61,655 nt of DNA from Clostridia bacterium (GTDB taxonomy: Bacteria > Bacillota > Clostridia > Oscillospirales > CAG-272), in NCBI GenBank assembly GCA_017410065.1, contig JAFQRL010000009.1:1-61655 (forward strand), read 5' to 3'. Made by a program: the position numbers and the translations under genes. Below, piece after piece: positions 1 to 7,129 of this stretch (positions are counted from its first letter, which is position 1; each line of letters begins with the position of its first letter). Under the pieces are notes generated by a model that was not told the DNA's origin, did not search any database, and saw nothing but the letters and a program-made list of their open reading frames with translations.

Positions 1-14
1 GAGAGCATTAAGCA

Positions 15-375
15 GTTATGATTGCCCAAAGGGCAAGTTATGAGTTATGAGATGCTTCGCATCGTTATAAGATTTTCGAATGTCGAAAAGGCAAAAAGCC
101 TTTTCGCGGCTGATTTTTCAGCCGTTGCAAAAAGCAAAAAACTGCTTTTTGCTTCTATATCATTGCAACAGAAATCGACAAATTTCTTTTTGAAATTTGT
201 TAGCAAATCATAGATTTGCAGTCGAAATTCTCGAATTTCGACTTTCGATTGTCGTTATGAGCGGCAAGCCGCGTTTTGGCTAGTTTAGGGCAATCATATC
301 CAAACGTTCGCATAGCGAACTCATAACTTTTGCCGGTAGCAAAATCTAAACGTTTGGCGAAGCCGAATTTATAAC
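15..375. repeat. Chain of short hairpins with GTTATGA-type linkers
   Basis: No gene is supported here. The stretch is a succession of small inverted repeats with 3-5 base loops, for example TTGCCCAAAGGGCAA near 25-39, GATGCTTCGCATC near 51-63, GCGGCAAGCCGC near 261-272 and TTTTGCCGGTAGCAAAA near 328-344. They are separated by short variants of GTTATGA or its complement TCATAAC. The 180-bp element copy 1 sits in the middle. A short ORF at 22-213 is only a reading through these palindromes. The chain lies just before a terminator, so it may be the 3' tail of a transcript whose gene lies left of the window. Confidence 0.7.
79..258 (+). repeat. Palindrome-chain element, copy 1 of 3
   Basis: About 180 bp almost identical to 32604-32784 and to the reverse complement of 9080-9260. 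It contains about six consecutive stem-loops: AAAAGGC/GCCTTTT, CGGCTG/CAGCCG, GCAAAAAGC/GCTTTTTGC, CAAATTTC/GAAATTTG, GCAAATC/GATTTGC and GTCGAAATT/AATTTCGAC. It starts at GAATGTCGAAAAG and ends at CGATTGTCGTTAT. There is no transposase and no coding sign. Copies 2 and 3 lie in the leaders of genes; the gene relation of this copy cannot be told because the window begins just upstream. Confidence 0.85.
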
Positions 376-390
376 TGAAAAATTAAAAAC

Positions 391-487
391 CGAAGCAAGA
401 ACGTAAAGTGAAATTGATATGCACTCCAAAAAAGTCTAAACTTTTGGGTTCACTTCAATTCTCGTTTTACTCCTGCTTCGTTTTTTT
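391..487 (+). terminator. Long imperfect hairpin followed by T-run
   Basis: CGAAGCAAGAACG at 391 pairs imperfectly with the strand ending in CCTGCTTCG at 480, and seven T residues follow. It would end a transcript entering from the left edge and insulate nrdD from it. Confidence 0.7.
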
Positions 488-579
488 GTTTTTGTGTGCG
501 GTCGTATTTTGAGTTATTTCAAGGCAGAAATTTTGCGGCTTGGCAGGCTGTTGAAAAAATGCACAAATTGTTAATGAGA

Positions 580-627
580 TTACTATATATAGTGACGAAA
601 ATTAAATTGTGGCACAATATTTTGTAT
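580..627 (+). promoter_or_regulatory. Tandem NrdR-type boxes
   Basis: Two 16-bp sites fit the NrdR consensus core (C-W-A-T-A-T-A-T-W-G): core CTATATATAG at 583-592 and core CAATATTTTG at 615-624. Their starts are 32 bp apart, about three helical turns, which is the usual spacing for NrdR binding upstream of ribonucleotide reductase genes. They end 8 bp before the -35 box of the promoter that points at nrdD. The inference is repression by the ATP/dATP-sensing NrdR; its gene is not in the window. Confidence 0.75.
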
Positions 628-634
628 TTACCCA

Positions 635-663
635 TTGACTTTATGAATAAAATGTGATATCAT
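635..663 (+). promoter_or_regulatory. Sigma-A promoter for nrdD
   Basis: TTGACT at 635-640 and TATCAT at 658-663 are separated by 17 bp. It lies directly after the NrdR-type boxes and points toward nrdD, giving a predicted start near 670 and a leader of about 570 nt. Confidence 0.7.
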
Positions 664-669
664 ATAAAG

Positions 670-1242
670 GCACCGACAAGGTACGCAAAAAGAAAAATCG
701 GAACCGCCCTTCAGGGGGTGGTTTTGCCTGTCTTAACAGGCTTTCTCAAATGTGCTACCGCGGCTTCTGCAAGCTCATCTCTCTGCCTTTTGCGCCAAGG
801 CTTTGTTGATCTTCATCAAGGTTTTTGTAAAGTGGCGAAAAGCGGCGACCCTTTATCGCTTTTGCTTTTTATTGAGTGTTGAAAAGCTTGCTTTCGGGGA
901 GCTTTCGGCGGTGTGCCAAAAATGCTTATATTTTTATCGGATCTGCACAGACGGATGGGCAAATGAGCCCGATTTCGCCTGGGCGATTTTCTTTACCCTT
1001 TTTGCCAAAAAGCAGGCTGATCCTGCGGCGATTTTCGCAAAATTTTCGCTTGAAAGTCCCCGTGGAATCTGAATGTTTGGAGTTTTCAACATCACTTGTT
1101 AACCTTGAAAAAACGGCGATTCCACACACCCATATTTCTCGGTTTTCGGAAGGATTCTTGAGAATTTTTATCTTGGCAAAAAATATTTTGAAAAATTTTC
1201 GCAGAGCCGATCAATATCAAAAAAAGAAAAAGGAGACTTAAA
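670..1242 (+). other. Unusually long untranslated leader of nrdD
   Basis: No convincing gene lies between the predicted start site and nrdD; overlapping ORFs here lack good ribosome sites and family features. The first part holds a G+C-rich hairpin (ACCGCCC pairing with GGGTGGT near 697-715) followed by TTTT, then a second hairpin (GCCTGTC...ACAGGC, about 726-742). Those could act as a terminator/attenuator or be the end of an old insertion. The rest contains further weak inverted repeats. I cannot match it to a known riboswitch. Confidence 0.4.
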
Positions 1243-3639
1243 ATGTATACCGTACTTAAAAGAGACGGCAAGGTTGTTGACTTTGACATTAACAAGATAT
1301 CTGACGCGATAACTATGGCGTTCGACGCACAGGAGAGGAACTACAACAGAAATATCATAGATTTTCTTGCCCTTAAGGTAACGGCTGATTTCGAGCCCAA
1401 GATCAAGGACGGACATATCGCGGTTGAGGATATCCAGGATAGCGTTGAGTCGGTGCTCGTTCAGGCGGGCTATGCCGACGTTGCAAAGGCTTATATTCTG
1501 TATAGGCGCCAGAGAGAAAAGCTCCGTAATATGAAGTCCACAGTTCTTGACTACAAGGCAACCGTGGATAACTACGTTAAGGTTGCAGACTGGAGAGTTA
1601 AGGAAAACTCCACCGTCACCTATTCTGTTGGAGGTCTTATCCTTAATAACTCGGGCGCTATCACCGCAAACTATTGGCTTTCCGAGATCTACGACGACGA
1701 GATCGCAAAGGCTCACAGAAATGCGGATATTCATATTCACGACCTTTCTATGCTCACAGGCTATTGCGCAGGCTGGTCCTTGAAGCAGCTTATTCAGGAG
1801 GGTCTCGGCGGTGTTACGGGCAAGATCACCTCTGCTCCCGCCTCCCATCTTGCAACTCTTTGCAACCAGATGGTAAACTTCCTCGGCATTATGCAGAATG
1901 AGTGGGCAGGCGCGCAGGCGTTCTCCTCCTTCGATACCTATCTTGCACCCTTCGTTAAGGTTGATAACCTTACCTACGATCAGGTTAAAAAGTGCATTGA
2001 GTCCTTTATTTACGGCGTGAACACCCCCTCCCGTTGGGGTACTCAGGCTCCCTTCTCAAACATTACTCTTGACTGGACAGTTCCCGCGGACCTTGCAGAG
2101 CTTCCCGCTATCGTTGGCGGTCGTGAGATGGACTTTAAGTATAAGGATTGCAAGGCAGAGATGGATATGGTAAACCGCGCCTTCATCGAGACTATGATCG
2201 AGGGCGACGCAAACGGCAGAGGCTTCCAGTATCCCATTCCCACCTACTCCATCACCCGCAACTTCGACTGGTCCGAAACAGAGAACAACAAGCTTCTCTT
2301 TGAGATGACCTCCAAGTACGGAACACCCTATTTCTCCAACTACATCAACTCCGATATGGAGCCCTCCGACGTGCGCTCTATGTGCTGCCGTCTCCGCCTT
2401 GACCTTCGTGAGCTTCGCAAGAAGTCTGGCGGCTTCTTCGGCTCGGGTGAGTCCACAGGCTCTGTTGGCGTTGTTACCATCAATATGCCCAGAATTGCAT
2501 ATCTTTCGGCAGACGAGGAGGAGTTCTTCCACCGCCTTGACCGTATGATGGATATTTCCGCAAGATCTCTTAAGATCAAGAGGACTGTTATCACAAAGCT
2601 TCTTGACGAGGGTCTTTACCCCTACACCAAGCGTTATCTCGGCACCTTTGCAAACCACTTCTCAACCATCGGTCTCGTTGGTATGAACGAGGTTGGTCTT
2701 AACGCAAAGTGGCTCGGCAAGGATATGACAGACAAGGCGACCCAGGAGTTCACCAAGAAGGTGCTCAACCATATGAGAGAGCGTCTCTCCGATTATCAGG
2801 AGACCTACGGCGATCTTTATAACCTTGAGGCAACTCCCGCAGAGTCCACAAGCTACCGCCTTGCAAAGCACGACCTTCGCCGCTATCCCTCCATCATCAC
2901 CGCCTCCGATAAGACGAAGAACGAGACTCCCTACTACACCAACTCCTCTCATCTTCCCGTTGGCTACACCGACGATATCTTTGCGGCTCTTGATATTCAG
3001 GACGAGCTCCAGACCCTCTACACCTCGGGCACGGTATTCCACGCCTTCCTTGGCGAGAAGCTGCCCTCCTGGAAGTCTGCGGCGACCCTTATCCGCACCA
3101 TCGCGGAGAACTACAAGCTTCCTTATTACACCCTCTCTCCCACCTACTCGGTATGTAAGAACCACGGCTACCTTGCGGGCGAGGTTTATTCCTGCCCTCA
3201 CTGCGGTGAGAAGACCGAGGTTTACAGCCGTATAACAGGCTACTATCGCCCTGTTCAGAACTGGAACGACGGTAAGGCACAGGAGTATAAGGACAGAGTG
3301 GTTTACTCTCCCTCTCACTTCGGTGATAAGCAGCCCGTTCTCGGCGATATGCCCTATGCGGCAGACGAGGCAGAGGTTGGCTCCACTGCGGGCGTTGAGA
3401 AGCTTATTCTCTTTACCACCAAGACCTGCCCCAAGTGCCGCATGGCAAAGACCTTCCTTGAAAAAGCGGGCATAGAGTACGAGACCGTTCTTGCAGACGA
3501 AAACGTAGATCTCACCACCAAGTACGGTGTCCGTGAGGCACCCACCCTTATTATTTTGGCAGAGGACGGAAGCTTTGAAAAGGTTTCCAATCCGTCGAAT
3601 ATTAAGGCGTTCTGCGACAAGACTATTTCTACTCGGTAA
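1243..3639 (+). CDS. nrdD: Anaerobic (class III) ribonucleoside-triphosphate reductase with C-terminal thioredoxin-like domain
   Basis: Reduces ribonucleoside triphosphates to deoxynucleotides without oxygen, using a glycyl radical installed by NrdG. The N-terminus (about 1-95) is an ATP-cone allosteric domain. The large catalytic body is followed by a metal-site region with C638, H641, C651 and C654, and the radical loop SRITGYYRPVQNW, glycine near 666. At 798 aa it is longer than most relatives because about 80 residues from 718 form a glutaredoxin/thioredoxin-like domain with a CPKC site (729-732). The start follows AAGGAGACTTAAA. NrdG is not adjacent and must be encoded elsewhere. A thioredoxin reductase gene follows, suggesting that the fused domain receives electrons from it (inference). 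Upstream NrdR boxes point to control by deoxynucleotide level. Confidence 0.95.
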   Translation: MYTVLKRDGKVVDFDINKISDAITMAFDAQERNYNRNIIDFLALKVTADFEPKIKDGHIAVEDIQDSVESVLVQAGYADVAKAYILYRRQREKLRNMKSTVLDYKATVDNYVKVADWRVKENSTVTYSVGGLILNNSGAITANYWLSEIYDDEIAKAHRNADIHIHDLSMLTGYCAGWSLKQLIQEGLGGVTGKITSAPASHLATLCNQMVNFLGIMQNEWAGAQAFSSFDTYLAPFVKVDNLTYDQVKKCIESFIYGVNTPSRWGTQAPFSNITLDWTVPADLAELPAIVGGREMDFKYKDCKAEMDMVNRAFIETMIEGDANGRGFQYPIPTYSITRNFDWSETENNKLLFEMTSKYGTPYFSNYINSDMEPSDVRSMCCRLRLDLRELRKKSGGFFGSGESTGSVGVVTINMPRIAYLSADEEEFFHRLDRMMDISARSLKIKRTVITKLLDEGLYPYTKRYLGTFANHFSTIGLVGMNEVGLNAKWLGKDMTDKATQEFTKKVLNHMRERLSDYQETYGDLYNLEATPAESTSYRLAKHDLRRYPSIITASDKTKNETPYYTNSSHLPVGYTDDIFAALDIQDELQTLYTSGTVFHAFLGEKLPSWKSAATLIRTIAENYKLPYYTLSPTYSVCKNHGYLAGEVYSCPHCGEKTEVYSRITGYYRPVQNWNDGKAQEYKDRVVYSPSHFGDKQPVLGDMPYAADEAEVGSTAGVEKLILFTTKTCPKCRMAKTFLEKAGIEYETVLADENVDLTTKYGVREAPTLIILAEDGSFEKVSNPSNIKAFCDKTISTR

Positions 3640-3861
3640 TCTTTTGATTATATTCCGCCCTCTCTCCCGCTCGCCGTAGGTAACTACGCCTTCGGGTCGA
3701 GAAGACGAAATCTAATTCAAAATCTTACTCGAGTAGGTAGCTCGGTAATCTTTGGGTTATATTGCGCCCTCTCCCGCTCGCCGTAGGTAACTACGCCTTC
3801 GGGTTGAGAAGACAAAATCTAATTCAAAATCTTACTCGAGTAGGTAGCTCGGTAATCTTTT
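3632..3861 (+). repeat. Tandem duplication of the nrdD 3' end (period about 108 bp)
   Basis: The unit begins with CTCGGTAATCTTT, which contains the nrdD stop codon, and recurs at 3741 and, truncated, at 3848. Units of 109 and 107 bp share a long common core including a CGTAG-GTAA-CTACG hairpin and TACTCGAGTA. The copies differ by a few substitutions and a small deletion. No ORF runs through them. Confidence 0.85.
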
Positions 3862-3884
3862 GGATATCTTAAAATAAAAAACAG

Positions 3885-3922
3885 GTTCGGCGGTTATTCG
3901 TTGCCTTGAATAGCCGCCGAAC
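3885..3922 (+). terminator. Strong stem-loop after nrdD
   Basis: A 15-bp stem with one G-U pair (GTTCGGCGG.../...CCGCCGAAC) and an 8-base loop. There is no T-run on the plus strand, so termination is plausible but not certain; it could also stabilise the nrdD transcript end. Confidence 0.5.
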
Positions 3923-4040
3923 TATTGAATTGCCAAAGCGGGGGTGCGATCTTGGTTTTGGCAAAGATCAAGCTTGAACTTTGGATAAAATTCTTTTTAA
4001 GGAAGCGGTATATTCCTTTTTAATATCGGAGAATTAAAAA

Positions 4041-4991
4041 ATGTATGATATAATAATCATCGGCGCGGGGCCTGCGGGCTTGACGGCGGCGATCTATGCG
4101 AGGAGGGCGGAGAAGAGTGTTCTCATAATTGAGAAGGACACCTTCGGCGGACAGATCACCCACTCGCCGAGAGTTGAAAATTACCCGGGCTTTCTTGCCA
4201 TCAGCGGCAACGAGCTTGCCGACAAGCTGATCGAGCAGGCGATGGAGCAGGGGGCTGAAATAGAGCTTGACACCGTGACGGGTCTTAAGGGCACGGCGGG
4301 CGAGTACGTTGTTATGTGCGGCAGCCGAGAGTATCTTGCAAAGGCTGTGATAATTGCCACGGGCTCGCGCCACAGGACTCTTGGTCTTGCCAATGAGGAG
4401 CGATTTATCGGAGAGGGCATCTCCTATTGCGCGGTTTGCGACGGCGCGTTTTACAGGGGCAAGAGAGTTGCGGTTATCGGCGGCGGAAATTCCGCGCTGG
4501 TTGATGCAGTTATGCTTTCGGAGAACTGCGAGAGCGTGGTGATCGTGCAAAATCTTGAATTTCTCACAGGCGAGCCACGTCTTCGGAGGATACTTGAGGA
4601 GCGTGAGAACGTTCAGATCATCTATTCCTCTGTCGTTAAGAGAATTGTTGCGGACGGCACGGAGATGCGCGGCATAGTAATTGCCGATGCAAACACGGGC
4701 GCGGAGTCCGAGCTTTTAGTTGACGGTATGTTTGTGGCTATCGGTCAGGTGCCCGAGAACGAGCCCTTTGAGGAGGTCATCAGGCTGAACGACTACGGCT
4801 ACATCGTTTCGGGCGAGGCTTGCGTTCCCGAGCGCGCCGAGGAGGGCGAGGTAGACACTCGCGGTATATTTGCCGCAGGCGACTGCCGCACGAAGACGGT
4901 TCGCCAGGTAACGACCGCTACCGCGGATGGAGCCACCTCAGCCCTTGCCGCTTGCCGATTTATCGATTCGCTTTTGGGCGACCTGCGATAA
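4041..4991 (+). CDS. trxB: Thioredoxin reductase family FAD/NAD(P)H-dependent disulfide reductase
   Basis: Transfers electrons from NAD(P)H through FAD to a redox-active CxxC and on to thioredoxin-like partners in the cytoplasm. The 316-aa length fits low-molecular-weight bacterial TrxB. Visible motifs are the FAD-binding GAGPAG (8-13), the active site CAVC (130-133), the nucleotide-binding GGGNSA (about 147-152) and the C-terminal FAD motif FAAGDCR. The start has a GGAGAA-type ribosome site. It follows nrdD in the same direction, and NrdD carries a fused CPKC domain, so this enzyme is a natural candidate for recycling the reductase (inference). Its last codons form part of a hairpin that is duplicated at 5258-5290. 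Confidence 0.9.
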   Translation: MYDIIIIGAGPAGLTAAIYARRAEKSVLIIEKDTFGGQITHSPRVENYPGFLAISGNELADKLIEQAMEQGAEIELDTVTGLKGTAGEYVVMCGSREYLAKAVIIATGSRHRTLGLANEERFIGEGISYCAVCDGAFYRGKRVAVIGGGNSALVDAVMLSENCESVVIVQNLEFLTGEPRLRRILEERENVQIIYSSVVKRIVADGTEMRGIVIADANTGAESELLVDGMFVAIGQVPENEPFEEVIRLNDYGYIVSGEACVPERAEEGEVDTRGIFAAGDCRTKTVRQVTTATADGATSALAACRFIDSLLGDLR

Positions 4992-5290
4992 AGCAGGTGC
5001 GCCAAGGTATAGTGTGTTATACTTTGTATTTCGGGTGGTAATAGGTGAAGTTTTCACTAACGTGAAAGTGAAGTTGCACCGCGAACCCCCAAAGCTTATG
5101 CTTCGCTTCGGGGAACCCCGTTTCAGTGAAGTTTGTGCTTCGCACAAGTGAAGTTAAGTTTGCCCATCACTTCGCCGTCTGGCGAAACTTCACTCACGAA
5201 GTGAACTTCACTATCAAAGATAACTTCACTTGCCCAAAGGGCAAACTTAGTTGGGGCACCTGCGATAGAGCAGGTGCCCCAAGGTATGTG
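4981..5290. repeat. GTGAAGTT-linked hairpin chain bounded by a 33-bp direct repeat
   Basis: The block between trxB and a terminator is a chain of stem-loops joined by GTGAAGTT or its complement AACTTCAC: TTTCACTAACGTGAAA, GTGCTTCGCAC, CGCCGTCTGGCG, TCACGAAGTGA and TTGCCCAAAGGGCAA. The last one also occurs at 25-39. The chain is bounded by an imperfect direct repeat, 4981-5014 (including the trxB stop) and 5258-5290, each starting ACCTGCGATA and itself a hairpin. No gene is supported; several ORFs here are palindrome read-through. Confidence 0.75.
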
Positions 5291-5330
5291 AAAAGGAGTA
5301 CAGGAAAAATTACCCGTACTCCTTTTGTTG
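5291..5330. terminator. Bidirectional terminator between trxB and the lipoprotein gene
   Basis: AAAAGGAGTAC at 5291-5301 pairs with GTACTCCTTTT at 5316-5326. The A-run and T-run flank it symmetrically, fitting termination of both convergent genes. Confidence 0.75.
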
Positions 5331-5411
5331 TATTTGCGGTTGGTAAAATCTGCTTTTTGTTTCCAAAGCTGCTTTGGCGTTCTGCTTTACTTGTGCTTTC
5401 CTGCCGAAAAA

Positions 5412-5810
5412 TCATTTATCGGGCTGGGTCCAGCCGTCGGGATCGTAGTATCCGCCCTCACCGCCAACAGGGGGGATGGGGCTATCCGAGCCGTTATAGG
5501 TGAACTTTGCGTATACCTTAACGTCGATAGAGCTTGTGAAGGGAGTCTCGATGAAGTAGTCCTTGGTGAAGGGCTTCTTCCATACTCCGCTATCCCAGAA
5601 CCAGCCGTCGAAGGTGTAGCCGCTCTTGAAGGGATCGGTGGGGAGAGTTACCTCGCTTTTGCCGTCGGTCTTTACCGATGCGACCTCAACGCCGTCAACC
5701 ATAAATTTGATATTATAGGTGCCGTCACCTGTGGGCTCGTCCTCGCCGCAGGCAAAGAGCGAGAGGGGAACCATAACGAGCACCAAAAGAAGCATAATAA
5801 GCTTTTTCAT
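5412..5810 (-). CDS. Small lipoprotein with one InlB-type B-repeat
   Basis: A 132-aa protein with a signal peptide of basic MKK and a hydrophobic stretch ending in the lipobox LFAC (Cys21), so it is probably anchored to the outer face of the membrane after Lgt modification. The mature part has a single Listeria-Bacteroides (InlB B) repeat-like segment with the typical GYTFDGWFWD, and a short Gly/Pro-rich tail. Such beta-grasp repeats are known from surface proteins; the BspA-like protein at the right end carries the same fold. The start is supported by AGAGGTAAATT. Its substrate or partner is unknown. Confidence 0.75.
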   Translation of the reverse strand: MKKLIMLLLVLVMVPLSLFACGEDEPTGDGTYNIKFMVDGVEVASVKTDGKSEVTLPTDPFKSGYTFDGWFWDSGVWKKPFTKDYFIETPFTSSIDVKVYAKFTYNGSDSPIPPVGGEGGYYDPDGWTQPDK

Positions 5811-5840
5811 AATTTACCTCTGAAATAATGTTGTTATTAT

Positions 5841-5869
5841 ATTTTACCATACTATGGAAGATTAGTCAA
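5841..5869 (-). promoter_or_regulatory. Promoter of the small lipoprotein gene
   Basis: On the minus strand, TTGACT (5864-5869) and TAAAAT (5841-5846) with a 17-bp spacer, about 30 bp before the start codon. Confidence 0.7.
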
Positions 5870-5906
5870 GCGGTTATTGAAATAACTCATAAATGCTACC
5901 CGAGCA

Positions 5907-7079
5907 TTAAGCCAAGCTCTTAAGGGTTTCCATAACGTATTCTGCGTATTCTGCGCAGGTTGCGCCGCCTGGGCGACCTGTGATTTGCAGCTTCTTTTCC
6001 TCGAAGGAGCAGATATCAAGAGCGCGCTCAAGCTTATCGGCTCTGTCCTGATAGCCGATGTGGGAGAGGAGCATTACTGCGGCACGGAGCATTGAGCAGG
6101 GGTCTGCATAGATGTCTCTGCCCTCCTTGACCATTCTGGGTGCGGAGCCGTGGATAGCCTCAAACATTGCGTACTTCTTACCGATATTCGCGCAGCCCGC
6201 GGTGCCAACGCCGCCCTGGAATTCTGCCGCTTCGTCGGAGATGATGTCGCCGTAGAGGTTGGGAAGAAGGAGTATCTGGAAATCTGCGCGGCGATTCTTA
6301 TCAACGAGCTTTGCCGTCATAATATCTGCATACCATTCGTCGGTCGTGATCTCGGGATAAAGCTCGGCTACCTTATGGCAGTCCTCAAGGAAGTTGCCGT
6401 CTGTGGTCTTGATGATGTTCGCCTTGGTGACAAGGGAAACGCGGGTGCGCTTATTCTTCCTTGCGTAGTCGTATGCGATCCTTGCAATTCTGTCGGAGCC
6501 CTGCTTTGTGGTGACGGTGAAGTCAACGGCGAGGTCCTCGGTTACGTTGAAGCCCGATGAGCCGACTGCGTAGCCGCCCTCGGTGTTCTCACGGAAGATG
6601 CACCAGTTGATGCCCTCCTCGGGAACCTTAACGGGACGAATATTTGCAAAGAGATCGAGAGCCTTTCTCATTGCAACGTTTGCAGATTCGATATTGGGCA
6701 TACCCGAGCCCTTCTGGGGCGTTGTTGTGGGACCCTTGAGAATAATGTGGCAGGACTTGAGAGCCGCCATAACGTCGTCGGGAATAGCCTTGCCGTGAGC
6801 AATTCTGTTTTCGATGGTGAGGCCGTCGATCGTAACGAACTCAACCTTGCCCGACTCAACGAGGTCGGAGAGCATAAATTCAAGAACTCTTGCCGCCTCC
6901 TTGGTGATGATGGGGCCGATGCCGTCGCCGCCGCAAACTCCGATCCTGATGGTCTTAAGAGCCGCGTAGTCAGTGAAGTCGCCCTGAGACTTCATATCCT
7001 CAACCCTTGCAAGCTGTGCTTCAAGAATTTTTCTGAATTTTTCGCAGGCGAGATCAAGATTTTCTTTGTAGTTTTCCAT
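5907..7079 (-). CDS. icd: Isocitrate dehydrogenase (NAD-type, isocitrate/isopropylmalate dehydrogenase family)
   Basis: Probably oxidises isocitrate to 2-oxoglutarate and CO2. The 390-aa protein shows the family landmarks: the N-terminal nucleotide/substrate region GGDGIGP, the substrate loop FRENTEGGYAVG, the metal-binding LLLPNLYGDIISD and the adenine-binding EAIHGSAPRM. The longer possible start at 7115 lacks a ribosome site, whereas the ATG at 7079 follows AAAGGAAAATATT. It lies downstream of citrate synthase and aconitase genes on the same strand, which favours isocitrate over isopropylmalate as substrate. No leucine genes are nearby. It follows the GH20 gene by 50 bp and may be co-transcribed with it. 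Confidence 0.82.
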   Translation of the reverse strand: MENYKENLDLACEKFRKILEAQLARVEDMKSQGDFTDYAALKTIRIGVCGGDGIGPIITKEAARVLEFMLSDLVESGKVEFVTIDGLTIENRIAHGKAIPDDVMAALKSCHIILKGPTTTPQKGSGMPNIESANVAMRKALDLFANIRPVKVPEEGINWCIFRENTEGGYAVGSSGFNVTEDLAVDFTVTTKQGSDRIARIAYDYARKNKRTRVSLVTKANIIKTTDGNFLEDCHKVAELYPEITTDEWYADIMTAKLVDKNRRADFQILLLPNLYGDIISDEAAEFQGGVGTAGCANIGKKYAMFEAIHGSAPRMVKEGRDIYADPCSMLRAAVMLLSHIGYQDRADKLERALDICSFEEKKLQITGRPGGATCAEYAEYVMETLKSLA

Positions 7080-7129
7080 AATATTTTCCTTTGTTTTGTA
7101 AATAATTATTTGCAAAAATTAGTTTTTTG

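Noticed and set aside
741..765. T-box-like sequence (GCTACCGCGG) in the nrdD leader
   Set aside because: It lacks the preceding AGGGTGG part and the specifier stem, and nrdD is not a T-box target.
752..1241. Two plus-strand ORFs (106 and 121 codons) in the nrdD leader
   Set aside because: Overlapping frames with no ribosome sites, Phe/Leu/Ser-rich composition and no family similarity; best explained as non-coding leader.
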